Of a stretch of DNA of 64,000 bases, positions 1-9,270 are shown in pieces. Origin of the DNA: Nemophila menziesii (taxonomy: Eukaryota; Streptophyta; Magnoliopsida; Boraginales; Hydrophyllaceae). The notes below the pieces were generated by a model that worked only from the letters and a program-made list of their open reading frames with translations, made no database searches and was not told the DNA's origin. The stretch covers positions 45,752,233 to 45,816,232 of the forward strand of contig JARWIR010000002.1 of assembly GCA_029959085.1 (NCBI GenBank), in the 5' to 3' direction. Numbering within the stretch: the stretch's first letter is position 1; every line of letters starts with the position of its first letter. The position numbers were made by a program, and so were the translations under genes.

Positions 1-560
1 TGTATTCACCTCCCTATATATGTCCTCGATCTGAAAGAAGCTTTTATAAGTAATATTGCACGTATACCCTCGATTCATTATGTTCCCGAATTACTATCCC
101 AATCTACTTGTTCCAACTCCCTGATCATAGCATTTTTTGAGTCCATCTCTATGCACAAAACGCTAATCCAAGGACTCTCCACATGTCTTATCAATCCGCC
201 TAGGCTCCCCAATTTCTATCTATAATCCACACTTCCATCGATATTTAGCTTCCAACCTTAGAGTAGTTTGCACCATACTATTAATTGTACTTGTTCTCAT
301 CTACTTGATATTGTCCTATGGATACCCCTAATCTCGGACATATTCAATCGCCATAAATTTGGCTTTGCGAATTATGGTTAAGCCGCTCGGGGAATCTTTA
401 TTTTCAAAGATATATCCATTGATTTCCAGCCACATTAACTAAATTAAGAGATAAACGAACACATTTCAAGTTATTCTGGAAAAAAACCACGTGCTTGATA
501 GATTTCCTAATTCCAACACTCCATGATCCTTACATGCTCGATTAGTTTCTGAATGCAGAG
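1..560 (-). pseudogene. L1-type LINE RNase H fragment (copy 1)
   Basis: Read on the minus strand, about 180-330 gives a degraded RNase H start with the pattern W-KLN-DGS followed by GG-IR, typical of the RNase H domain at the C terminus of plant L1 ORF2 proteins. Further on, an IEMDSKNA segment matches the second acidic motif. Several stop codons and frameshifts interrupt it, so no protein is made. The same scrap is at 39279-39840, so it was present before the local duplication. The RT part is not in this window. The family call rests on these two motif blocks only. Confidence 0.55.
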
Positions 561-842
561 CCTACTGCTGGCCCAAGGGGTCTCTGTTGTGGTCACAAAA
601 GCTCGTGTTAGTGCCTGATTTCTGACGAACAAGTTGAGGTAGCTAGTTGTAGTGAAGCATCCCTGTCCCGTGTCATAAGAGGATGACCAAAGATTCCTTC
701 CAATTTACCCCCTTCCCCACACAATATTTTCTTTGTATGGTACAATTTTTGCACAATATATGGACTTATATTGTAATTACCTAAAAAATGGGTGGAGATG
801 TCCCTCCTACCCCTCCCACCCCTCCCACCCAAATAAAAATTC

Positions 843-1058
843 TGGCTCCAACCAATTGGGTTAGCTCAACTAGCCAGAGCCTTGATATTTGTTAAGCACT
901 TAAAGTTCGTGAACTAAGAGTTACAAGGTTCGAATCACCTCCCTAAACATTGGTAACTTAGTTTTAATTTACCTAAAGAAATCCATGAAGAGGCGTGTTA
1001 TTCCTCATGGGATTAGTCGTGGTGTGCCTAAGCTGGCCCGGAGCGCCCACATATTAGA
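843..1058 (+). mobile_element. tRNA-derived SINE (Au-like), copy 1
   Basis: RNA polymerase III internal promoter boxes are visible: box A TAGCTCAACTAG at 862-873 and box B GGTTCGAATC at 927-936. The body ends with gtgtgcctaagctggcccgg, the kind of 3' block seen in Au-type plant SINEs (recalled, not searched). The element sits between imperfect short repeats aaataaaaatt and aaataaatt that could be target-site duplications. The same SINE is in copy 2 at about 40093-40308, so the duplication carried it along. It is not a tRNA gene: there is no closed acceptor stem and the spacing between boxes is too long. Confidence 0.7.
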
Positions 1059-1269
1059 AATAAATTGTCCATGACCTCATACTTACGTGATTAAAGTAAT
1101 ATATCTGTTGTGATTTAGTTTTTACTTATATTTCTTTGACATATATAGTTTCACATTTTATATAGAATGCTTAAAATAACAATTTTATTGAAGATTTATT
1201 TTCCTTTGGTTTGTTGTAATATCATTATTTTTAGGACATATTTGCAAACAGTTTTTAGATAAATTTGAT

Positions 1270-1575
1270 ATAGTAGATTAATGGTCTTTGAATATGTGTA
1301 AAGAAGAGAAGAGATTACCATCATCAGGAAACCCAAGCCCAGTGGGTTTTGCTGCATCATCTCTGAGCCCGAGCCTGCCCGTTCAACTTAGCATCTCCGC
1401 GCAGCTACGAAGGTTTACTTTCGACGAGCTAATGATCGCCACAAACACCTTCCACCGTAATCTGCTACATGGTGAGGGAGGATTTGGAAAAGTTCACAAA
1501 GGTTGGGTATTAGCGAGAGGGTCCAGCGCAAGCATCCAAGCTGGTGCCCCCAAGGGCCCAATCCTTAAGTGCTAA
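1270..1575 (+). pseudogene. Truncated RLCK-VII/PBL kinase, first exon (copy 1)
   Basis: The open frame 1288-1575 (95 codons) gives a low-complexity N-terminal leader, then LRRFTFDELMIATNTF and the glycine-rich loop GEGGFGKVHKGW. This is the standard entry to the kinase domain of receptor-like cytoplasmic kinases of subfamily VII (PBL/APK1 family). Homology to copy 2 stops at 1540, just before the VAVK lysine, and the frame then runs into unrelated sequence and stops. No catalytic loop or DFG follows, so no active kinase is possible. The glycine loop is intact here, whereas copy 2 has GEGEFGKV, so this copy keeps the more ancestral sequence although it is shorter. Confidence 0.85.
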
Positions 1576-1924
1576 GAACAATATACTAAGTGACTATTAT
1601 TTCCTTACTTTTCCAAAACTCTTCATATACCTCACATTTAACACTCAATTTCTCATTCACCTTCCATTTGTTTTACACAAGTGAATATATGAAATTCATT
1701 ACCGAAGTAAGACGAACAACTTTCGTCTTTGTCCAGACCTATAAAGAGTCCAAGACCCACTTAAAATTGAGCTAAAGGGAGCAGTTTTACTTGGGTAAAG
1801 ACCCAAATGATAACATAAAATTCATTCTAATTAAAAGTAAACATTAGCAAGTTTATATAAATCAAGCCTATAGTTTCTCCACATTAACTCCAAACATTAG
1901 TAAAAAATTACATCATTTAAAAGC
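1576..1924. other. Junction DNA without a gene
   Basis: About 350 bases of AT-rich DNA between the truncated kinase and the truncated integrase of the gypsy element. A complete 3' LTR would be expected here and is absent, so a deletion removed the end of that element together with its flank. I see no other feature. Confidence 0.5.
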
Positions 1925-2688
1925 TTAAACATCATCTAATTTTAATGACCAGTCCTTCCTCCTTTTGTTCAACGTCTTCTCTAGAATAGACTTTATCTCT
2001 CGGTTAGAGACCTCAGCTTGACTGTTAGTTTGAGGATTATAGCCGGTTGAAGTGTGGTGTCTCACCCCCAACTTACGAAGGGCAGATCTTAAATTTTTTT
2101 TGATGAAAGTGGGTACCTTTATCACTGATGAGAACACATGGCGTGCCATGTCTTGAAAAGATATTTGATTTAAGGAATTAGATGACCGTTTTGGCATTAT
2201 TCTGCGGTGTTGCCACTTCTTCTACCCACTTAGACACATAATCTACTGCTAGCAAAATATAAAGATTACCATGGGAAGATATGAAAGGTCCCATGAAATC
2301 TATCCCCATACATCTATTATTTCGACTTCTAAAACAATGTTGAATGGCATCTCGTCTCTTTTCAATATATTACCAGTGAACAGACATCTTTGACAAGGCT
2401 AAACGAATTGATGACAATCTCTGTGTAGGGTAGGCCAATAGAAACCGGATTGAAGAATTTTAGTTGTTGTTTTGTCGCCTTTTAAGTGGTCACCATATGG
2501 TGAACCATGATAGCTTGCAATGATTTTTCTGGTTTCTCCCTTATGGACGCATCTTCCGATAACTTGGTCACTGCAAACTTTGAAGAGGTAGGGCTCATCT
2601 CAAAAGAATTGTCTGCCTCTATAACTCAATCTCTGCCGTTTTTGTGGATTAAAGTCCACAGGAAATACACCACTCACTATGAGATTAA
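1925..2688 (-). pseudogene. Integrase of gypsy element 1, truncated
   Basis: On the minus strand the region below about 2520 shows the zinc-binding N-terminal domain (HHGSPYGDHLKG, then YWPTL and CQRC), followed by the catalytic core ([16 protein letters not shown], then SDKGTHF). The readable frame 2197-1925 holds the rest of the core, including TSTGYNPQTNSQAEVSNREI, whose last glutamate is the third acid of the DDE triad in this family. It stops at LKLDDV, where these integrases usually go on with LWAYRTA, so the C-terminal DNA-binding domain is missing. Frameshifts separate the parts, so no integrase is made. Confidence 0.85.
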
Positions 2689-3465
2689 CTATATTTGCAT
2701 ACCAAGGCACAAACCATCTTTAGTCGTACAAAGTTTTTCATCAGGGAATAACTCTTTCACCAATTCTTGTTCTTTGTTGGCATCAGATCCCCTGAGCCTG
2801 GATAAATGATCAGCTACTTGAATCTCGCATCCCTTTCGGTCTCGAATATCTATGTCAAACTCTTGTAGAAACAATACCCATCTAATAAGACGCGGCTTAG
2901 TGTCCTTTTCACCATAAGATACTTAATTGCTGAATGATTCGTGTATACTATAGTTTTCATGCCAAGTGGATCAGAACGAAATTTATCGAATGCATAAACT
3001 ACGGCTAATAACACTTTCTCTTTGACTGTATAATTTAATTGAGCAGTGTTAAAGGTCTTATTTGCATAATAAATCGTATGGAAGATCTTCTCTTTTCTTG
3101 GGCATAACACACCACCCATTGCGTGATCACTTGCATCACACATAAGTTTAAACGGAGCGTTCGAATCGGGTGGTATGACAATCGGTGTGGAGATGAGTTT
3201 CTCCTTAATTATCAAAAAAAAGATTAAGACTTTTTTCATTAAAATTTAAAGGAGTATCCTTTTCACGTAAATCACAAAGAGGTTTGGCGATCTTGAAGAA
3301 ATCTTTAATAAATCTTCGATAAATTCCTGCATGACCCAAGAAACTTCTAAGACTGTTAATAGAAACTGGAGGTGGTAAGGTTTTTATAATTTCAATTTTA
3401 GCACGGTCAACCTCCATTCCAGCACAAGAAACTTTATGTCCAAACACAATTCCTTCTTGAACCAT
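2689..3465 (-). pseudogene. RT thumb/connection and RNase H of gypsy element 1
   Basis: 3465-3205 encodes the connection segment (FGHKVS, then SLRSFLGHAGIYRRFIKDF) that links RT to RNase H in Ty3/gypsy elements. 3239-2850 holds RNase H with MCDASDHAMGGVL and [11 protein letters not shown]; family members usually have YTDH at the latter, so one acidic residue appears changed to Asn. 2874-2689 ends the domain with [11 protein letters not shown] and VADHLSRL. The three stretches lie in overlapping but different frames, so at least two frameshifts broke the polyprotein. Confidence 0.9.
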
Positions 3466-3509
3466 GAAGTGGTATTTTCCCAGTTAAGCACAAGATCTGT
3501 TTATTTACA

Positions 3510-4594
3510 TCACAAAATTACCTTTTTCATATTGTTGAGGGACTCATCAAAAAAATCTCTGAAAACCGAAAATTCATCCTTAAAAACTTCCAAGTATCTA
3601 TCAATCATATCCCAAAATATAACCAACATACACGTCGGGAACGTGGCAGGTGCATTGCATAAACCAAACGACACCCTTCTATAAACAAAGGTGCCAAATG
3701 GACAAGTAAAAGTAGTTTTATGTTGATCAGCAAGATTTACACAAATCTGATTATAGATTGAATTTATATCAAGAAAACAATAATACTCTCTTCCTGCGAG
3801 TTTGTATAGCATCTGATCAATGAAAGATAGAGGGAAGTGATCTTTCTTCGTGGCCTTGTTGAGCTTGCGGTAATCCATGCATACTCTCCACCCCACAACT
3901 GTTCTTGATGGAATAACTTTGTTTTGATCATTAAGGATGGTAGTGATACATCCTTGATTTGGAACACATTGCACTGAACTAACCCAATCATTGCTTGCAA
4001 TCAGAAAGATAATACCTGCGTCTAATAACTTGATTACCTCAATATGTACCACCTCTTCCATTGCTGGCATAAGTCTTGTTTGCCCTCTATAGATCTCCCT
4101 CCTTCTTTCTCAAGAATAATGTTATGTTTGCAAATGGCAGGACTAATTCTCTTCATGTCGGCAATAGTCCACCCAATTTCTTCTTTGTTGGCGTGAAGCA
4201 CACATAGTAGTTTATCTTCTTGAGGACCTGAAAGATTAGCAGAAATAATAACAGGCAAAGTGTTGTTCATACCTAAATACGCATAATGTAGATAAGCTGG
4301 AAGCGGTTTTTATTCGAGAATAGGTGGATAGATGATAGATGGTTTCTTCATTGGCTCAATGTCTCCTGATTCACGAAGTTGTTCACAAATTGCTCTTGGC
4401 CTACCATCAACTAAGTCTAATGGTGCAACTTCATCAGCTATACCATCATATATCTCTAGATATTCAAGTGCCAAGGCTGTTGTTAAAGTGTCATCGAAGC
4501 TTAATTCATTAAAATCCTCTTGCGTAATTTTGCTCATGACATCGATTTTTAAGCATTCATCTTTGGTATCTAGATATTTCATAGCCTTAAACAC
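3510..4594 (-). pseudogene. Reverse transcriptase of gypsy element 1
   Basis: The frame 4070-3510 (186 codons) holds the fingers and palm of a Ty3/gypsy RT: DYRKLNKATKKDHFPL (residues about 66-81), the first catalytic aspartate in FLDINSIYNQI (about D101), TCPFGTFVYRRVSFGLCNA (about 122-140), and the active-site hairpin. That hairpin reads FKDEF at about 163-167 where active Athila-type enzymes have FMDDF, so one of the two catalytic aspartates is replaced by glutamate. 4594-4034 encodes the linker before RT. Frameshifts separate the linker and palm. The enzyme is dead by mutation as well as by frame breaks. Confidence 0.9.
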
Positions 4595-4600
4595 ATTGAA

Positions 4601-5197
4601 TCACACCTGTTCGTATTGGACCCTCATGATCAATTCACCATTGTAAACATCTATTAGTGTATGCCCCGTGGCAAAAATATATCTACCCAAGATGATGGGG
4701 ACATTCTTATCCACGTCATAGTCAAGAATAATAAAATCACAAGGAAATATAAAACTGCAATCTTTAACTAAAACATCTTCAATTTTACCTACCGGCTGGG
4801 AGAGGGAGCGATCCGCCATTTGCAATATCACCAAAGTAGTTACCACCTCTTCTATGTTGAGCTTCTCGAACAGGGACTTTGGCATGAGATTGATACTCGC
4901 ACCTAAATCACATAATGATTTCCCGGTCCATCTTTCACCAATAGCAATGGGAATCGTAAAACTTCCGGGATCTTGTAGCTTCGGTGGCAAATTTCCTTGG
5001 CATATAGCACTACACTCTTCAGGTAATCCAATCATCTCCTCAGTTTCTAAACTTAGTTTTTTAGAAAGAATGTCCTTCATGAGTTTAAGATATTTCGGCA
5101 TTATTTTGAGAGCTTCTACAAACGGGATGTTAATATCTAACTTGCTCCATGTCAAGGAACTTCCTGAATTCTTTTTCATTGGTCTTTTTTCTGACAC
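4601..5197 (-). pseudogene. Aspartic protease of gypsy element 1
   Basis: A 198-codon frame with LPPKLQDPGSFTIPI (about 70-84), then the flap-proximal active site SLCDLGASINLMP with the catalytic D at about 97, and the family block VPIILGRYIFATG (about 165-180). This is the retropepsin-type protease that processes the Gag-Pol polyprotein in Athila/Tat elements. The frame is open but isolated from gag and RT by frame breaks, so it is a relic. Upstream, 5200-5930 is a degenerate gag-to-protease linker with no useful reading frame. Confidence 0.88.
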
Positions 5198-5929
5198 GTG
5201 ATGGGAATGGTGGAGGAGGACGTGTATTGTTTACCACTGAGCTCTTTTTTTTCTAGCATCTTTTTTGGGACACTCTTTGGTTCAATTACCTCTTCGACTA
5301 TATCTTTAATTGTTTCCTCAACCACTTTATAAATAGATGTTGGTTTTTTTATTCTACTCTAGGTGGAGGTAATTGTTTTCCACTTCTTAATTCAACTGCA
5401 TGACAAGCATCATCTTCAGGAGAAATAATAATTTTAGGAGTTGCCCTTTTGGCCTGTTTTGGAGTGCACTCGCCATTTGTGAAAGGGTATGCTAGAGTTT
5501 TTTGATGACCTTTGATTGGGTTTGGAATATTTGTTGACTTATCTTCATGTTCTCTTCAAATAGTCCCATAAGTTCTACTATACCCGGGTCCAAACTCGAA
5601 GATTGTTCTTGTGTAGGTTGTTACGTTGAATCGGGAGTTGGTTCTTGATAATATTCTTCATAATTCGGCGCTTGTTGATAGATAGGTTGTGTTTGATAAT
5701 AAGGTCGAGGTCGAGTTTGATAATAGTTACCTAGATTTTCGACCCAATTTTGATTCTATGGGGAATAATAATGAGCGTGACTTCCTTGAGGATGTTAATA
5801 ACCATTTGAGAAATGGTTTCTTTAATGATATACGAAGGAAATCGAAGCTGGATTATTAATAAAGTTCTTCCACGAATGAGATCTTGCTCCACAACCAAGA
5901 CAAGAAGGTAAAGTGTGTACTAGATTTAC

Positions 5930-6636
5930 CTAAGCTACTGAACGTGCTTGCTCATGTAATTCCTTCAGTTGTTGGTTTAATTCTATGATCCTTAGAGATT
6001 CTAAGGTATCTTCTTCTTTTTCTGATTCTAATGGCCAACTTCTTTTGATATCAAGAACTCTTTCAATAATATGGGCTTCTTCAGGATCTAATAACATAAA
6101 ACTTCCATCTTCTAATATATCTGCTTTGGCCTTGGACTCGATGTTGATTCCTCCATAAAACATGGTTAATTGGTATTTGGGTGAGGATACATGGAATGGA
6201 CACCTTGCTTTCTTCTCATTAAAACGTAACCATGCTTCACCAACACTTTCCCCTTCTTCTTGCATAAATTGTTTAAACTCCAACATATCTTGCATAGAAA
6301 TTTGGCTTGGAGTTTATCCCAATCTGGAATTAAATAAGGGTGTTGGGAATCATACCAATCGCTTGCACTTCCAGTTAAAAATAATTGGAACATCATGTAG
6401 TACATCTTCTCTTGCTTAACACCTTGAACGATATAGGCATCCTATATCTGCATGAATTTCTGGTTATAACGACTCAGATCTTGATGTGCAGCACCGCTAA
6501 ATTCACCATGACTCGCAAACTGCGACATCATGCCTGAATCAGGTCAAAATCTAGTGGCTTGGATTTCTGGAGTGCAAATTCCTCTGGGTTGCACTCTGAA
6601 TGAGATGGGAAGATCGACTTTCCTCGGGCTTGCCAT
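5930..6636 (-). pseudogene. Gag of gypsy element 1
   Basis: The start codon at 6636-6634 opens MASPRKVDLPISFRV, matching the gag start of element 2 (FPSKFRVQ at a similar place). Then come YYMMFQLFLTGSASDWYDS and the capsid-like block around 6295-5930 (GEAWLRFNEKKARCP, LTMFYGGIN). In-frame stops near 6540 and 6440 and frameshifts near 6300 and 6180 break it. Plant Athila/Tat Gag packs the RNA into virus-like particles in the cytoplasm. The C-terminal half past 5930 is not readable. Confidence 0.85.
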
Positions 6637-6731
6637 CTGTATAATCTGAAATAACAAAAATAAAAACAAAAGCTTAAAATAGAATAAATGAAATAAAAGC
6701 ACTAAATAAATGCACAAGGACTAACGATGTA

Positions 6732-6750
6732 GTCCCCGGCAGCGGTGCCA
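6732..6750 (-). promoter_or_regulatory. Primer binding site, gypsy element 1
   Basis: On the minus strand it reads TGGCACCGCTGCCGGGGAC, close to the complement of a plant tRNA-Asp 3' end, the usual primer of Athila-type elements. It lies 6 bases from the inner end of the LTR at 6757. Confidence 0.85.
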
Positions 6751-6756
6751 AAAACT

Positions 6757-7737
6757 TGGTGTAGGCTAGGGAGTGATACAAATATGATAATAAAATATGC
6801 AACCAACAGCTTAGCCTTAACACGTTACTCACTGCAAGTATCACATGTCGTATGCAAGTTTTAATGATAAATAAGATTCGTTCCTCAAAGACTAAGAAAA
6901 TTAGGAAGAACTTATGCAATATAAAGTGCATATAAGATAGTTAGATGAATAATACACAAGAAAATAAAAAACCAATGAAATATTTGTTTGGTTTTTGAAT
7001 AAGAACAACTAACTAAATAAAATAAAGACAGGAAAATAAATAAATAAATAAGAGAAGAAGATAGTTTAGCTTGAGACATAGCAAGTAATCCTTACTAGCC
7101 TTGTTTATTCTAATCATGTAAGGGAGAATTATGTGATATGCAATAGACAGGATTCTATATTCCTCCTAACCCCCTTCCGGGTGGACTTAAGAGGAAACCT
7201 AACAATTACCAAGGGACTTGGGTAAGGGTATCCTACAATAATAATTGGTGATTAAATCTCAAAACCCTAATGACTATCTAGTTGGGCAAGACCTTCCGGA
7301 TCACTACCGCAACACTAGATGTTTATGTGGTGTTTCGATAATTAGACCATCTAACTACTATTAAGGTAATCCTATACGTAGGCCTCTGCAAGAACTACAT
7401 ACAATAAATCAAAGCACAATAAACAGAAAATAAAACAGTAATTTCATTTAAATATAAACATTTCAAATTAAAATAGATGTAAAACCAGTCTAGGGTTAAT
7501 ACCATATGCTAATCTCAAGCTAAAATAGAATTAGTTCATACTAGACAAAGAAAAGAAAAAAATTACAAATTTGAAGGCTTGTGAATGCATACTTTGATGT
7601 CCAACTCCTTCCAGACATCTCATCTCTTGATGTAAGCTTCCTCTTGGCTTAAGGTTGGACAAGGATGTGTTTCTACTGATAAGATGGTGTTTTTATAGGG
7701 TTTTCCAACCCCTAATTTGAAATATTGGAGAAGAGGG
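6757..7737 (-). repeat. 5' LTR of gypsy element 1, PBS-proximal part
   Basis: Starts TGGTG beside the PBS (plus-strand order) and is interrupted at 7737 by gypsy element 2, whose TSD GAGGG is the last five bases (7733-7737). The rest is at 16179-16718, giving about 1520 bp in total. It is similar along its whole length to the solo LTR at 47274-48747 in the opposite orientation. A TATA-like CCCTATAAAAACACC (minus strand) lies at about 7686-7702. Confidence 0.9.
7733..7737. repeat. Target-site duplication, left, of gypsy element 2
   Basis: GAGGG here and at 16174-16178 flank element 2 exactly, with LTR ends TGATG at 7738 and CATCA at 16173. Removing the element and one GAGGG rejoins the LTR of gypsy element 1. 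Confidence 0.93.
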
Positions 7738-9270
7738 TGATGGGGGCAAAGGTGTGATAAAATAATAGATAAATAAAGATAATAATAAAGAGCACACACC
7801 CTTGAGAACCACGGAACTCACTGCAAGTATCACAGATCGTTTGCAAGTTTTAATGATAAGTCAAGTTTGTTCGCAGGGACTGTATCTGTTAGATCTACTT
7901 ATGTTTAACAAGCGTAGATGAATTAAGATGTTTAGAATAAAATATAGTAAAGATAAAATAATATGAATAAATATCTGATGAGAAATAATAAATAATAATG
8001 CAGATAAATAAATATGGATGTAAGTCTAATAGATTAGGGTCACTAATATGAGTCTATTTTAATAAGTTGTTATTCTAACCTGTCACAGATTAAGCATTAT
8101 ATATTAACAAGGATTCTAAATTCTACCTAGCCTCTACTAGGCTTAGGAGCAACCTCTCCACTACCAAGGATTCCTAAGTAATGATTGGTGATTAAATCAA
8201 ACCCTTATGGCTATCTAGTTAGGCAAAAAATAAAAACTAGACTATTATGTGATGTTGTCAATAACTAAGAATAATCCTAAGACTGGCCCAATCTAGGGAT
8301 GTAACATAAGTCAAAACTCATAATAACAATATACGCCAAGCTCAATAAATTAAAATAACAAATAGTATTAATGAATGTAGACAAAATAATAACCCAACAA
8401 TTAAAAATAAAACTTACAGAATAAAAGCTTAGAAATATGGTTGAGCATAAATCTATAGCTAAATACCCTATATATAGAGAAGGTGAGATATACAAGAGGA
8501 GTTTGTCACTCTCCAACTTCTTCTTCTTGTCTTCCTCTATAGGTCAGCTTGCTTCTTGAATGAATAGATTGATTCTAAGGATGAATATTAAATATAAAGA
8601 CTAAGCTATTATTTAAAACTAAGAAAATACAAGTAAGGACTTAAGCCTAAGATTGAAACTGAGCAAGGACATCTTTACAATGGTATAATGTTGTATTTAT
8701 AGGTATTTAGGAAGCCTAATTCGTTTTCTTGAAGGAGAAGGTAAGTAGTAGACTCCAAGCCCAACTCAAATTCTTAGGTAGATAAGGATAATTACTGCTG
8801 ACTTGTTTTTCCCATATCTTCTTCGTTACTGGACCTTTTTTGACCCATAAGATGTCAAAAGAATTCTCACGGAATCATCTACGTCCCTATGAAAGGGATC
8901 TTCCAGAATCGGCTCGGTTTTGAAGTTATCACCACTACTTTAGACGTAGGTGCAGAAATTCAGATTTATTTGATAGCTTTTCCTTTTCCTAATTGAACTC
9001 TGTTTCCTTCTATCTCCAATTACCATACTTATCTCTTTCCATATCTTGTAGTATTTGACTTGGACTCTAATTAATCTCCATAATTATCTTTAAAGCTTCA
9101 CACTAAATAAATAATTAAATCCAATATGCTCTAAAAACAATAATTTACTAAATCAAGACTCAAAATAGGAAAGTTTAGCATTTCTCAAGAAAATCGACTC
9201 AAAGACTTCCTAAATCACTAAAAATGATGTCTCCAATTAATATTAATTTATCACAAATAGGGAGACGTCA
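7738..9270 (-). repeat. 3' LTR of gypsy element 2
   Basis: Starts TGATGGGGGC and ends GGAGACGTCA in plus-strand order; same length (1533 bp) as its partner at 14641-16173. A TATA-like CCTATAAATACAAC (minus strand) is at about 8692-8705. Confidence 0.95.

Larger units (their letters stand above)
1..1540. repeat. Segmental duplication, copy 1
   Basis: Nearly identical to 39279-40745 from the first base of the window up to the sequence agcatccaag at 1531-1540, where the copies abruptly part. The block carries an L1 RNase H scrap (minus), a tRNA-derived SINE (plus) and the first exon of an RLCK-VII kinase (plus). Differences are scattered substitutions, about 23 bp present here near 640-662 and absent in copy 2, and a 45-bp in-frame segment of the kinase exon present here and absent there. 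The left end lies outside the window. Copy 2 continues into the rest of the kinase, so this copy is probably the truncated derivative. Direction of copying is inference. Confidence 0.95.
1925..7737 (-). mobile_element. Gypsy element 1 (Athila/Tat type), main part, 3'-truncated
   Basis: Minus-strand Ty3/gypsy element: LTR (from 6757), tRNA-Asp type primer site (6732-6750), gag (6636-5930), protease, RT, RNase H and the start of integrase, in that order. Coding parts are broken by several stops and frameshifts. The 3' end is lost inside the integrase at about 1925 and no 3' LTR is present. The 5' LTR is cut at 7737 by gypsy element 2 and resumes at 16179-16718. The CDLGAS protease signature and the SFGLCNAPATF block in RT are typical of the Athila/Tat branch. 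Confidence 0.93.

Noticed and set aside
862..936. tRNA-like boxes A and B suggesting a tRNA gene
   Set aside because: Box spacing is too long, no acceptor stem pairs, and the body continues into a SINE 3' part shared by both duplication copies.
2507..2809. Plus-strand open frame of 100 codons
   Set aside because: It is the antisense shadow of the gypsy RNase H/integrase region.
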